Shown piece after piece: positions 8,040 to 17,263 of a stretch of 64,000 nt of DNA; the first letter of the stretch is position 1; every line of letters starts with the position of its first letter. The notes beneath the pieces were generated by a model. The model had not been told where the DNA came from and made no database searches. It saw nothing but the letters and a program-made list of their open reading frames with translations. The stretch lies in contig OZ245888.1 of the NCBI GenBank assembly GCA_965229565.1, positions 1,240,001-1,304,000 of the forward strand. The letters run 5' to 3'. The DNA comes from JANQNX01 sp040217095 (GTDB lineage Bacteria > Pseudomonadota > Gammaproteobacteria > Eutrophobiales > Eutrophobiaceae). The translations under genes were made by a program, and so were the position numbers.

Positions 8040-9878
8040 GTGGAGGAAATAGTCGGAAAATACTGGCACGGGCTGATTACCCGGGCGGCGCGCAAAAATT
8101 ACCCGGAAGCGAGTGTAACACTGGATGAGGTAAAAAAAGGACTGGGCACGTGGTTCAGGGTGCTGGGCGGACAGCGTGCGGTCAGACTTGATGCGGCATC
8201 CCCCCGACAGCTAGGCCAGGAAAGAACACTCTTGCAAAGAATTGCCGGCACGAACCGGGCTGTTGCACTGGCAACGGTAGATGCAAATTATCTGAAACTG
8301 CCAGCCAGCATTGCGATGTTCCCGGACGCAAGGCTTAACAAGGACTTGTATTACTGGTTGTCTGCACTGGCAGCCAATATGCGGGACCCTATCAATAACA
8401 AAAACTGGTTCACGCAGAACATCAATTCTGTACGACACGCCCTGACCAGCTACCCGGGTCTTGTTCCAAGGTACTACCGACTGGTTGACGCGTTCCTGCG
8501 GGAAGGCGCAAGTCATCATGCCAGGGATGAACAAGGCAGGGAGTTAGCAGGCCAGATACGATCCGCACTGCAGCAGCCTTTCGAGAAATATACGTGGCCA
8601 GCCAGCAACGCCGTTACACAATGGGTTCCGCTATGGCTATATCCGTCAATTCACCTTGCGGAAAACACAATGTTCAGCCATGAAGATGATAATGATAGCG
8701 GGGCACCCGACGGAAGGGACAAAAAACTGGAACAGAAAAAAGGGCGCCAGGGAGAATATCGATCCATGCCTAAACGGGATGACGGTTTACTTGCTACCAG
8801 GCTGGAAAGCCTGTTCAGTTGGGCAGAGTATGTCGGCGTGGACCGGCCGGTGGATGAAGGAGACGAGGACGAGGCGGAGCGGGTGGTGGACGACCTGGAT
8901 GTGATCACCTTATCCAGGGATAACAAGACCTCGGCATCAAGGCTAAAGTTTGACCTTGATCTGCCACCTGAGGGAGAAGATTACGTCACCCTCGGGGATG
9001 GCGTATTACAGCCTGAATGGGACTATCACAAACAGGCCATGCAGGAAAATTATTGCTCCGTAAAACCCATGATTTCCCTTGCGGCAAGACCCATGCAGTT
9101 ACCAAAACATCTCTTCCATAAATCGCGCAAATTGCGGGCCCAGTTCGAAAAGCTGTTGCTGGGCCGTGTTTGGGAAAACGCGCAACTGGAAGGGGATGAA
9201 CTTGATATGGACTCGTTTTTACAATTAACCACAGACCTGGCCAGTGGCCATGCCCACAGCACGGCCGCTCTCTATCGAAAGAAGAACCGTGCATTGAGAG
9301 ACCTGAGTTGTTTATTGCTTGCCGATGTCTCTTTTTCTACCGATGCTTATATCAACGACAATACACGCATTATCGACTGTATCAGGGACAGCCTGTACCT
9401 GTTCTCCGAGGCACTCAGCCTCACCGGTGACAGGTTTGCCATCAATGGCTTTTCTTCCAGGCGTCGAAGCCATGTGCGCCTGACATGGGTGAAACATTTC
9501 GATGAGCCATTGAGCCCCATAGTCAGGGGAAGGATTGCCGATCTCAGGCCGGGTTACTATACGCGTATGGGGGCAGCGATACGCTATGCAACGACACAGC
9601 TCTCGGCACAGCCACAGGAACATAAATTACTGTTAATACTGACTGATGGTAAGCCTAATGATCTTGACCGCTATGAAGGACGCTACGGGATCGAGGACAC
9701 CCGCATGGCAATCAATGAAGCCAGCCGAAAAGGTATCCATCCTTTTTGTGTGACTATTGATGACAAGGGCAATGATTACCTGCCATATATATTTGGCAGG
9801 AGTGCCTACGTGTTTGTCCGTAACGCAAATGAACTACCGTATAAATTGCCGAAACTGTATCTGAAATTAACAAGTTGA
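8040..9878 (+). CDS. norD: NorD, von Willebrand A-domain NO reductase maturation protein
   Basis: About 612 residues. The frame is open from an ATG at 7992 inside the previous gene, but the first credible start is the GTG at 8040, giving MEEIVGKYWHGLITRAA, a normal NorD beginning; no clear Shine-Dalgarno precedes it, so translational coupling is likely. The C-terminal third is a VWA domain with a MIDAS site: DVSFS at about residues 429-433, a threonine in YTRMGAA and LTDGKPND. A highly acidic stretch (DEGDEDEAERVVDD) sits in the middle. NorD works with the NorQ ATPase to activate NorCB. A small hairpin (CATCAG / CTGATG, 9916-9933) follows the gene but lacks a T-run. Confidence 0.93.
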   Translation: MEEIVGKYWHGLITRAARKNYPEASVTLDEVKKGLGTWFRVLGGQRAVRLDAASPRQLGQERTLLQRIAGTNRAVALATVDANYLKLPASIAMFPDARLNKDLYYWLSALAANMRDPINNKNWFTQNINSVRHALTSYPGLVPRYYRLVDAFLREGASHHARDEQGRELAGQIRSALQQPFEKYTWPASNAVTQWVPLWLYPSIHLAENTMFSHEDDNDSGAPDGRDKKLEQKKGRQGEYRSMPKRDDGLLATRLESLFSWAEYVGVDRPVDEGDEDEAERVVDDLDVITLSRDNKTSASRLKFDLDLPPEGEDYVTLGDGVLQPEWDYHKQAMQENYCSVKPMISLAARPMQLPKHLFHKSRKLRAQFEKLLLGRVWENAQLEGDELDMDSFLQLTTDLASGHAHSTAALYRKKNRALRDLSCLLLADVSFSTDAYINDNTRIIDCIRDSLYLFSEALSLTGDRFAINGFSSRRRSHVRLTWVKHFDEPLSPIVRGRIADLRPGYYTRMGAAIRYATTQLSAQPQEHKLLLILTDGKPNDLDRYEGRYGIEDTRMAINEASRKGIHPFCVTIDDKGNDYLPYIFGRSAYVFVRNANELPYKLPKLYLKLTS

Positions 9879-9946
9879 AGAGGCAATTCGCATACCTGCC
9901 GATACTCACAAACACCATCAGGATATTCTGATGAAAGCCCTGGTTA

Positions 9947-9962
9947 CTTGATCTGAATCAAG
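9947..9962. promoter_or_regulatory. FNR/Dnr-type box upstream of the porin-nap operon
   Basis: CTTGAT and ATCAAG flank CTGA, giving a perfect TTGAT-N4-ATCAA anaerobox as bound by FNR, Anr and Dnr proteins. Its centre is 42 bases before the ATG at 9997. An AT-rich TATTAATAATTT follows at 9970-9980 and TACGCT at 9983-9988. With a class II geometry (centre near -41.5) transcription would start almost at the ATG, so the message may have a very short leader. Low-oxygen or NO-dependent activation of the whole operon is inferred. Confidence 0.8.
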
Positions 9963-9996
9963 CAAAATTATTAATAATTTCGTACGCTTTAAGAGT

Positions 9997-11298
9997 ATGA
10001 AAAACAAGCGTTTCAGCAGGGTGATCAGCACGTTTCTAGCAGTGCTAATGCTACTGGTATTGCACGTACCCGTAGCGGCCGAGGAGTTAAACGCTATCTT
10101 CGCAGATGGCAAACCCCGCCTTAATCTGCGCTATCGTTTTGAGTCCGTAGATGATAATGCACTTCAGGCCAATGGTCAGACCCTGCAACAGGCACACGCA
10201 TCCACACTTAGGGCATTGTTTGGTTACCAAACAGGAAGTTTTCACGGTTTGTCGGCTACCCTCGATTTTGAAAGCGTTATTGGCATAGGTGCTGAAAGTT
10301 ACAACGATGGGTCCAATGGCAAGTCGCGCTTTGCCACGGTGGTTGACCCGACCGGTACCGAACTGGAGCAATTACACCTACACTACGAGGGATTGCAGGA
10401 CACCTCCATCAAGCTGGGTCGACAGTACATCACCTACCGGACGGCGCCGCATCACCGCTTTATTGGCACGATACTCTGGCGCCAGAACTGGCAAAATCAT
10501 GATGCCCTGACAATCAGGAATACATTTCTGCCGACAACGACGCTCAATTATGCCTATACATGGCGTGTTAACCGGATATTCGGTAATGATGCGCCTGAAC
10601 CATTAAGTCACTTTGATAGTAATTCTCATCTCTTCAACATCCAGCACAAGATTGATGCAATTGGCGACCTGGAGGCCTATGCTTACCTCTTGGATTTTAA
10701 CAACGCAGCCGCGTTTTCTACCCAGACTTACGGGGCAAGCATTGACGGGGAACACAACTTGAATAGTAATTATTCCCTTATCTATACTCTGGAGTATGCT
10801 CGTCAATACGATTATAAAAATAATAACCTTGATATTGACGCAGATTACCTGATGGGTGCTGTCGGTGTTGCAGTGCGACCTGATAACGACGTAATCGATA
10901 TGTTTCAGCTTAAACTGGCACACGAGTTGTTATCAGGTGAGGGTGGTGCGGATCGTTTCGTTACTATCCTCGGCACCAACCACGCCTTCCAGGGCTGGGC
11001 TGACAGGTTCTTGATTACGCCCGGCGATGGTATCAGGGATATATACGGCAGCCTGGCGATGGATGTGGCAGGGTTTAGCTTCATTGCCGAGTACCACGAG
11101 TTTTCATCTGACAACGACAGTTATGACTATGGTACTGAACTCGATTTTTTGCTGAACAGAAAACTCAGGCACGGTTTGTCTGCCCAGCTTAAATACGCAC
11201 ACTACGATGCAGATGCTAACGTGGTCAACGCCAACAGGAATCCGGTATTGGCCGCAAATAAATCAATATTCTGGGCCCTGGCCCAGTATCAATATTAA
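9997..11298 (+). CDS. Outer-membrane porin of the alginate-export type, first gene of the nap operon
   Basis: A 433-residue secreted beta-barrel protein. The signal peptide runs through about residue 28 (FLAVLMLLVLHVPVAAEE), and the mature part (LNLRYRFESVDDNALQANGQTLQQAHASTLR..., then LHYEGLQDTSIKLGRQYI) resembles the alginate-export porin family. It ends in a C-terminal aromatic (QYQY) strand. napE begins 15 bases after its stop and no terminator intervenes, so it is probably co-transcribed with napEFDABC from the FNR-box promoter. This placement suggests it helps nitrate in, or nitrite out, across the outer membrane; that is inference, since the family carries many substrates. Shine-Dalgarno is weak (AAGAG very near the ATG). 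Confidence 0.8.
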   Translation: MKNKRFSRVISTFLAVLMLLVLHVPVAAEELNAIFADGKPRLNLRYRFESVDDNALQANGQTLQQAHASTLRALFGYQTGSFHGLSATLDFESVIGIGAESYNDGSNGKSRFATVVDPTGTELEQLHLHYEGLQDTSIKLGRQYITYRTAPHHRFIGTILWRQNWQNHDALTIRNTFLPTTTLNYAYTWRVNRIFGNDAPEPLSHFDSNSHLFNIQHKIDAIGDLEAYAYLLDFNNAAAFSTQTYGASIDGEHNLNSNYSLIYTLEYARQYDYKNNNLDIDADYLMGAVGVAVRPDNDVIDMFQLKLAHELLSGEGGADRFVTILGTNHAFQGWADRFLITPGDGIRDIYGSLAMDVAGFSFIAEYHEFSSDNDSYDYGTELDFLLNRKLRHGLSAQLKYAHYDADANVVNANRNPVLAANKSIFWALAQYQY

Positions 11299-11313
11299 TC
11301 CCGGAACTGCACC

Positions 11314-11469
11314 ATGACTGAAGACAGTAAAGTCCAACAGAAGAAGGAATTACGCGCATTTCTTTTTCTGACAGTTGTGCTGGCACCACTGCTGGCTGTA
11401 GCCATTGTCGGTGGTTATGGGTTGCTTGTTTGGTTATATCAAATGTTTGCGGGACCTCCGACAGGCTGA
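11314..11469 (+). CDS. napE: NapE, small periplasmic nitrate reductase membrane subunit
   Basis: A 51-residue protein with a charged N-terminus (MTEDSKVQQKKELRAF) and a single membrane helix (FLTVVLAPLLAVAIVGGYGLLVW), followed by LYQMFAGPPTG. Size, the KKEL-R-F-FL pattern and the position in front of napF and napD match NapE, whose role in the nap system is not established. napF begins one base after its stop. Confidence 0.9.
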   Translation: MTEDSKVQQKKELRAFLFLTVVLAPLLAVAIVGGYGLLVWLYQMFAGPPTG

Positions 11470-11470
11470 C

Positions 11471-11743
11471 ATGAAAGATAATTCATCAATAGACCAGGGT
11501 CGCCGCAATTTCCTTACCGGGAACTGGTTGTATACGTCTGCAATTAATTCGCAATGCCTGTCAACCCGGGGTGTTTTTTGTCAAACGTGCAAGGATGTGT
11601 GTGATGAGAATGCCATTGTATTCAAGTACCTCGGTGCAGGTATACACAAACCCGACATACTCAATGCCCGCTGCACGGCCTGTATGGACTGTGTCGACAA
11701 TTGTCCTGCGGATGCAATCCGTATTAAAAATAGCCGAGGGTAA
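11471..11743 (+). CDS. napF: NapF-like ferredoxin, short form
   Basis: A 90-residue iron-sulfur protein, starting at ATG 11471; the frame is open further upstream inside napE but that is not coding. It begins with DQGRRNFLTG, typical of NapF. A canonical CTACMDCVDNCP cluster motif is near the C-terminus and a divergent one (CLSTRGVFCQTCKDVC) lies near residues 29-45. E. coli NapF is roughly twice this length with more cluster motifs, so this is a shortened form. NapF is thought to help maturation of cytoplasmic NapA. napD follows after four bases. Confidence 0.85.
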   Translation: MKDNSSIDQGRRNFLTGNWLYTSAINSQCLSTRGVFCQTCKDVCDENAIVFKYLGAGIHKPDILNARCTACMDCVDNCPADAIRIKNSRG

Positions 11744-11747
11744 AAAA

Positions 11748-12029
11748 ATGAATGATGAAATACATATCGTCAGCCTGATTATCTACTGTGCGCCCGGTTA
11801 CACAAACTCAATTATAAAACAGGCCAGCGCCTTACCGCACAGTGAATGTCATTACGAGCAAGGTATCAACAAGATCATCCTGTTACTGGAAGCCGAGTCA
11901 GGCGCCCGGATCACAGGTTATATAGAGGAAATCAATGCGTGGCATGGTGTGCTGACCGCACAACTCTGTTATCACCATTGTGAATCCAGTGAGTCATTGC
12001 AGGAGGAACTCCATAATGAAGTTCACTAG
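11748..12029 (+). CDS. napD: NapD, chaperone for NapA Tat export
   Basis: A 93-residue cytoplasmic protein. The sequence HIVSLIIYCAPG near the N-terminus and ITGYIEEINAWHGVLTAQL followed by CYHHCES match NapD, which binds the twin-arginine signal peptide of NapA and holds export until the molybdenum cofactor and Fe-S cluster are inserted. Start at ATG 11748; an open frame upstream overlaps napF and is not used. The last 14 bases overlap the beginning of napA, and the napA ribosome-binding site lies inside napD. Confidence 0.92.
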   Translation: MNDEIHIVSLIIYCAPGYTNSIIKQASALPHSECHYEQGINKIILLLEAESGARITGYIEEINAWHGVLTAQLCYHHCESSESLQEELHNEVH

Positions 12030-14511
12030 ACGCGATTTTATTCGAACCAGTGCCGTTGCAACGGCCGCTTCAGCAGCAGGAATGAGCATACCCACCAATG
12101 CTACCAACCTGATAACGGATTCTGAATACACGCAACTGAAGTGGTCCAAGGCACCATGTCGTTTTTGCGGGACAGGTTGCAGTGTCAACGTGGCCGTCAA
12201 GGAAGGCAAGGTGGTTGCCACGCATGGTGATATCAAATCAGAAGTAAATCGTGGTATTAACTGCGTTAAAGGCTACTTTCTTTCAAAAATCATGTACGGC
12301 AGTGACCGCCTTACAACACCGTTACTGCGCATGAAAAACGGCAAATATGCAAAGGACGGTGACTTTACTCCAGTTAGCTGGGGGCAGGCTTTTGATGTCA
12401 TGGAAGAGAAATTCAAAAAAGCGCTGAAAGAGAAGGGGCCTGAAGCTGTAGGCATGTTTGGTTCCGGTCAGTGGACGGTCTGGGAAGGTTATGCAGCATC
12501 CAAACTCTACAAGGCCGGTTTTCGTTCCAACAATATTGATCCCAACGCGCGCCATTGTATGGCGTCTGCCGTAGGCGGGTTCATGCGCACTTTCGGGATC
12601 GATGAGCCAATGGGCTGTTATGATGATATAGAACATGCGGATGCCTTTGTATTGTGGGGATCGAACATGGCAGAGATGCATCCCATTCTGTGGACAAGGG
12701 TAACTGATCGCAGGTTGAGTGCGCCACATGTAAAGGTTGCCGTACTTTCCACTTTTGAACACCGCTGTTTTGATCTGGCTGATTTGCAAATGGTGTTCAC
12801 ACCGCAGACCGATCTCGCAATCCTCAACTACATCGCAAATTACATCATCAAGAATGATCGCGTTAACAAGTCTTTTGTTAGTAAACATGTCAATTTCAAG
12901 CTGGGTAACGATGACATCGGCTACGGTCTGCGACCCGAACACCCACTGGAAGTTAAAGCTAAAAATGCCAATGATGTTAACGGTTCCAGGCCTATAAGTT
13001 TTGAAGAGTACGCTAAATATGTCTCCAGCTATGATGAAGACTATGTAGAGAAACTTTCCGGAGTACCACGGGATAAGTTGAGACAGCTGGCAGAACTCTA
13101 CGCAGATCCGAAGATCAAGGTTACATCATTCTGGACTATGGGTTTTAACCAGCACACCCGTGGAGTCTGGTGTAACAATCTCGTTTACAACATTCACTTA
13201 CTAACCGGCAAAATCTCGACGCCGGGAAATAGTCCGTTTTCACTTACAGGCCAGCCTTCTGCGTGCGGCACGGCACGTGAAGTCGGTACTTTTTCCCACA
13301 GGTTACCTGCCGATATGGTGGTCACGAATCCGGAGCACAGGAAGCTGGCCGAAAAGATCTGGAAAATTCCAAACGGAATAATACCTTCAAAACCCGGTTA
13401 CCATGCTGTGTTACAAAATCGTATGTTAAAAGACGGCAAGCTCAATGCCTACTGGGTGCAGGTCAATAACAACATGCAGGCCGCACCGAACATGAACGAG
13501 GAAGGTTATCCCGGTTACAGGAATCCTGATAACTTTATTGTTGTCTCGGACGCCTATCCTACCGTCACTGCACAGGCTGCCGACTTGATACTACCAACTG
13601 CCATGTGGGTAGAAAAAGAGGGAGCTTACGGTAATGCAGAACGACGTACGCAGTTCTGGCATCAACTGGTGGATGCGCCAGGTGAATCTCGCTCCGATCT
13701 ATGGCAGATAGTCGAATTTTCCAAGCGCTTCAAGACAGAAGAGGTTTGGCCCAAAGACATACTTGAACGACACCCACAGTACAAGGGCAAGACGCTGTAC
13801 GATGTCCTGTATCGTAACGGTCAGGTTGACAGGTATCCAGTCGACGACATAGAGACAGGGTATGACAATCACGAAGCCAGTGATTTTGGATTTTATTTAC
13901 AAAAAGGCCTGTTCGAAGAGTATGCGCAATTTGGTCGGGGGCATGGTCATGATCTTGCGGAATTCGATCGCTATCACCAGGAAAGAGGACTGCGCTGGCC
14001 GGTAGTGAATGGCAAGGAGACACGCTGGCGTTTCAGGGAAGGAAGTGATCCCTACGTTAAGGCCGGCAAGGATTTCCAATTTTACGGGCATAAGGATAAC
14101 AAGGCCGTTATATTCGCTTTGCCCTACGAACCACCGGCAGAGTCGCCCGACAAGGAATATCCCTTCTGGCTGGTAACCGGGCGTGTACTGGAGCACTGGC
14201 ATTCCGGTTCCATGACGCAGCGCGTGCCTGAATTGTACAAGTCGTTTCCTGATGCAGTTGCATTTATTCACCCGGAAGACGCAGCAAACCTGAAGCTGCG
14301 TCGTGGCAGTGAGGTAGTTGTGCAGTCGAGACGCGGACAAATAAGGACCAGGCTGGAAACGCGGGGGCGAAATAAACCACCTCGTGGGTTGATATTCGTC
14401 CCCTGGTTTGATGCAAGTCAACTGATCAATAAAGTGACACTGGACGCAACTGATCCTATTTCAAAACAGACAGACTTCAAGAAGTGTGCTGTCAGGATCA
14501 GGGCTGCGTAA
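12016..14511 (+). CDS. napA: Periplasmic nitrate reductase catalytic subunit
   Basis: An 831-residue molybdenum enzyme reducing nitrate to nitrite in the periplasm. Start at ATG 12016 with AGGAGG at 12001-12006. The Tat signal is TRRDFIRTSAVATAASAAG. Cys48, Cys51, Cys55 and Cys83 (CRFCGTGC...INC) bind the [4Fe-4S] cluster, and Cys181 in DPNARHCMASAV is the molybdenum ligand. The remaining sequence, including the C-terminal molybdopterin-binding GRVLEHWHSGSMTQR and TRGRNKPPRGLIFVPWFDAS segments, is typical of NapA at full length. Electrons come from NapB and NapC encoded next. Confidence 0.98.
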   Translation: MKFTRRDFIRTSAVATAASAAGMSIPTNATNLITDSEYTQLKWSKAPCRFCGTGCSVNVAVKEGKVVATHGDIKSEVNRGINCVKGYFLSKIMYGSDRLTTPLLRMKNGKYAKDGDFTPVSWGQAFDVMEEKFKKALKEKGPEAVGMFGSGQWTVWEGYAASKLYKAGFRSNNIDPNARHCMASAVGGFMRTFGIDEPMGCYDDIEHADAFVLWGSNMAEMHPILWTRVTDRRLSAPHVKVAVLSTFEHRCFDLADLQMVFTPQTDLAILNYIANYIIKNDRVNKSFVSKHVNFKLGNDDIGYGLRPEHPLEVKAKNANDVNGSRPISFEEYAKYVSSYDEDYVEKLSGVPRDKLRQLAELYADPKIKVTSFWTMGFNQHTRGVWCNNLVYNIHLLTGKISTPGNSPFSLTGQPSACGTAREVGTFSHRLPADMVVTNPEHRKLAEKIWKIPNGIIPSKPGYHAVLQNRMLKDGKLNAYWVQVNNNMQAAPNMNEEGYPGYRNPDNFIVVSDAYPTVTAQAADLILPTAMWVEKEGAYGNAERRTQFWHQLVDAPGESRSDLWQIVEFSKRFKTEEVWPKDILERHPQYKGKTLYDVLYRNGQVDRYPVDDIETGYDNHEASDFGFYLQKGLFEEYAQFGRGHGHDLAEFDRYHQERGLRWPVVNGKETRWRFREGSDPYVKAGKDFQFYGHKDNKAVIFALPYEPPAESPDKEYPFWLVTGRVLEHWHSGSMTQRVPELYKSFPDAVAFIHPEDAANLKLRRGSEVVVQSRRGQIRTRLETRGRNKPPRGLIFVPWFDASQLINKVTLDATDPISKQTDFKKCAVRIRAA

Positions 14512-14519
14512 GGAGCGTA

Positions 14520-14963
14520 ATGATGAAACAGTTACTGGGTTTATTGTTGTTGCTGCCAATGCTTGTCATTGCAGGGCAGGACATAGCAACCATGCGATCA
14601 ACAAATCTACTGGTAGAACCGGAAGCACCGCGCCTGGAAAATGAAGAGAATAAGGATTTGAAACGAAAGAGAAGTTATCCCATGCAACCTCCCACCATCC
14701 CGCACAAGGTTGCCGGTTATCGTGTGGATTTAAATAGCAATAAATGCCTGTCTTGCCATAGCCGCAGACGGGTTGCCGAGACGCAGGCACCCATGGTAAG
14801 TGTCACGCACTATATGGACCGAGACGGTAACTTCCTGGCGGAAGTGTCACCGCGCCGTTATTTTTGCAATCAATGCCATGTCCCGCAGATGGAAGTGCGT
14901 CCGCTAGTAGACAATACTTTCCAGGATGTAGATAACATACTGAAAAATGAACAGGCGCAATAG
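14520..14963 (+). CDS. napB: Periplasmic nitrate reductase diheme cytochrome subunit
   Basis: A 147-residue secreted cytochrome. Start at the ATG 14520, with AGGAG at 14511-14515 overlapping the napA stop. A short signal peptide (LLGLLLLLPMLVIAG) precedes two heme c sites, CLSCH at residues 76-80 and CNQCH at 116-120. His62 and His97 (PPTIPH, VTHY) are the likely distal ligands. It accepts electrons from NapC and forms the complex with NapA. Confidence 0.96.
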   Translation: MMKQLLGLLLLLPMLVIAGQDIATMRSTNLLVEPEAPRLENEENKDLKRKRSYPMQPPTIPHKVAGYRVDLNSNKCLSCHSRRRVAETQAPMVSVTHYMDRDGNFLAEVSPRRYFCNQCHVPQMEVRPLVDNTFQDVDNILKNEQAQ

Positions 14964-14970
14964 CGGAGCA

Positions 14971-15561
14971 ATGTTGAACTATATTAAAGAACTGTGGCAT
15001 ACGATCAGCCACCCCAGTCGATATTACAGCCTGGGAATACTGATAACCGCCGGTTTCATCGCAGGTATATTCTTCTGGGGAGGTTTTAATACCGCGCTGG
15101 AAGCAACCAATACCGAGACCTTCTGTATTAGTTGCCATGAAATGAAAAACAACGTGTACCAGGAACTGCAATCAACAATACATTATACCAACCGCTCAGG
15201 CGTACGGGCGACTTGCCCGGATTGCCATGTACCACACGATTGGACAGACAAGATAGCGCGAAAAATGCAGGCTTCAAAAGAAGTGTGGGGAAAGATATTC
15301 GGTACTATTAATACGCGTGAGAAATTCCTGGAAAAGAGGCTGGAGCTGGCCTCGCATGAATGGGACAGGCTCAAGGCAAACGATTCTCTGGAATGTCGTA
15401 ATTGCCATGAATTTCACTATATGGACTTTACCCGCCAGAGTGTTCGTGCAGAAGAAGCCCATTCCAAGGGGTTATTGAAAGGCGAGAAAACCTGTATCGA
15501 TTGTCATAAGGGAATTGCCCATGAATTACCTGACATGGCTGGTATCGAAGGCTGGCAGTAA
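14971..15561 (+). CDS. napC: NapC/NirT tetraheme quinol dehydrogenase
   Basis: A membrane-anchored tetraheme cytochrome that oxidises quinol and passes electrons to NapB. One N-terminal anchor (SLGILITAGFIAGIFFWGGFNTALEATN) is followed by heme sites CISCH, CPDCH, CRNCH and CIDCH at about residues 52, 82, 142 and 175. I chose the ATG at 14971 (196 residues) with GGAG just upstream; an in-frame ATG at 14947 would overlap napB and add eight residues. There are no napG or napH genes, so NapC is the only visible route from the quinol pool. No obvious terminator separates it from the next gene. Confidence 0.95.
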   Translation: MLNYIKELWHTISHPSRYYSLGILITAGFIAGIFFWGGFNTALEATNTETFCISCHEMKNNVYQELQSTIHYTNRSGVRATCPDCHVPHDWTDKIARKMQASKEVWGKIFGTINTREKFLEKRLELASHEWDRLKANDSLECRNCHEFHYMDFTRQSVRAEEAHSKGLLKGEKTCIDCHKGIAHELPDMAGIEGWQ

Positions 15562-15623
15562 TGACTACCAGGTACGACAAGAAGAAATCCCGGGTTTGAC
15601 TGTTCTCAAATAGAAAGAAAATT

Positions 15624-17252
15624 ATGGTAGCAACAAGCATTTCTGAACCGCACGTTTATCGTGCTATTAGCGTTTCTCCTGGTGTTGGATTTGGTAGAAG
15701 TTGTTTCTGCCGAGAGCAAAAGAATAAGTCGGATGTGATCTCAGCAGATATCACTAAAAAATATCAAGACAGACTTCAGGCAGCATTCGTTATGCTGACT
15801 GGTAAACTGCGCGACTTGAACCAGATAGCAGAGAGTAACCTTGACAGTGACACTGCCACCTTATTCAAAGCACATGAAATGATTTGCGAGGAGATTGAAA
15901 AAGACATAATAAACATGATGACAAACGAGCGTAGGACAGTCACTGAAGCAATAGATATGTGTTTCGATTTTTATACTGATTACTTTTCAAAACTGGACGA
16001 AAGTTATTTTAATGCTCGTGCCGCAGATTTTATTGAACTTAAAAAGCTATTGGTTGCTTTTTATACTAACTCGGAAGAAAAACTGGAATGCAGGGACTCC
16101 AGTGGTTGTTCTATAGGTGAATGTATACTTGGAAATGAACATATTTTAATAGCCAGGCAACTATCGACACATGTCATAATCAAGATATCAAAATTCACGA
16201 AAGGTATTATTACTGAAAAATGCAACCCAAACTCACATGCTGCAGTTATAGCCCGTTCATTGAACATACCTGTTGTCAGTGGTGTCAGCGATATCGAACA
16301 GGTGTTTACGTGCAAGGATGATATCCTGGTCAACGGTGATACTGGTGAAATTATTGTTAATCCGGAAAGTTCCACACTGCAGCAGCTTAAAGATCGGATA
16401 AATGTGTCCCTGAAGAACCTTGTCGTTGTTCCACCAGTGGAAGGTTTAAGGGTGCTGGCAGACATAGACTTTCACGAGGCCGTGAAAGACGCAAAAGAAG
16501 TCATGGCAGACGGCGTTGGCCTGTATCGAACAGAATTCGAAATGCTAAGACTGGAAAGGAATATGGCTGAGCAGGAACAGTATGAATTCTATAAGGAAGT
16601 TGTGGAAAAAATAAAGCCTGGTGACATATATATACGGCTGTTGGATATTGGTAGTGACAAACCTGCGGACTGGCTTCAGCATCACAAAGAAGACAATCCT
16701 GCATTGGGTTGTCGTGGTGCCAGGTTCCTGTTGCAGCACCCGGAACTACTGGAGACACAGGCACGGGCCCTGTCCAGAGCTGCGGTTAAATCGTCTATAA
16801 GCGTGATCTACCCAATGGTTTCTGATATTGCGCAGTTCAAACAATTAAAAAACATATTCATGAATGCTGCAGTTAAAGACAGCAAGACCAGGATACGGCA
16901 TGGGATAATGTTTGAAGTACCATCCGTATGCCTGAATGCAGTTGAATTCTATGAGCTTATCGATTTTGGAAGGATTGGCAGTAATGATCTGGTTCAGTAC
17001 TTGTTCGCTTGTGATAGAAGCAGTACATTTTTTGATTATTATGCGATGGTAAAGGACCCTGCTTTCTGGAGTATGCTGAATATAATTTCCATTGCTGCTC
17101 GTGACGCACATAAGCCGGTCGAAATCTGCGGAATGATTATGGAGTTCCCGGAATTTGTTCCCGATTTAATCAAGCTCGGTATCAATACAGTAAGCACACG
17201 TCCAGCAAATATTGCTGCAGTCAGAAATGCAGCCCAACATTACTTTCACTAA
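15624..17252 (+). CDS. PTS enzyme I-like / PEP-utilizing protein
   Basis: A 542-residue protein with the enzyme I layout. A helical N-terminal region (about 40-150) is followed by the swivelling phosphohistidine domain with SHAAVIARSLNIPVVSG (His205), then the PEP-binding barrel with LYRTEFEML, IRLLDIGSDKP, LGCRGARFLLQHPE and EICGMIME carrying the usual active-site Cys near residue 502. Enzyme I takes phosphate from PEP and gives it to HPr. The normal glycine-rich stretch before the active His is replaced by ITEKCNPN, and the total is slightly short. No HPr or other PTS gene is near. It lies 62 bases after napC; a link to respiration control is possible but unproven. Its sequence looks more A+T-rich than its neighbours. 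Confidence 0.85.
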   Translation: MVATSISEPHVYRAISVSPGVGFGRSCFCREQKNKSDVISADITKKYQDRLQAAFVMLTGKLRDLNQIAESNLDSDTATLFKAHEMICEEIEKDIINMMTNERRTVTEAIDMCFDFYTDYFSKLDESYFNARAADFIELKKLLVAFYTNSEEKLECRDSSGCSIGECILGNEHILIARQLSTHVIIKISKFTKGIITEKCNPNSHAAVIARSLNIPVVSGVSDIEQVFTCKDDILVNGDTGEIIVNPESSTLQQLKDRINVSLKNLVVVPPVEGLRVLADIDFHEAVKDAKEVMADGVGLYRTEFEMLRLERNMAEQEQYEFYKEVVEKIKPGDIYIRLLDIGSDKPADWLQHHKEDNPALGCRGARFLLQHPELLETQARALSRAAVKSSISVIYPMVSDIAQFKQLKNIFMNAAVKDSKTRIRHGIMFEVPSVCLNAVEFYELIDFGRIGSNDLVQYLFACDRSSTFFDYYAMVKDPAFWSMLNIISIAARDAHKPVEICGMIMEFPEFVPDLIKLGINTVSTRPANIAAVRNAAQHYFH

Positions 17253-17263
17253 ATCAAAACCAG

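Noticed and set aside
12322..12942. Open frame of 206 codons antisense to napA
   Set aside because: napA is full length and unmistakable here; the antisense frame has no family features.
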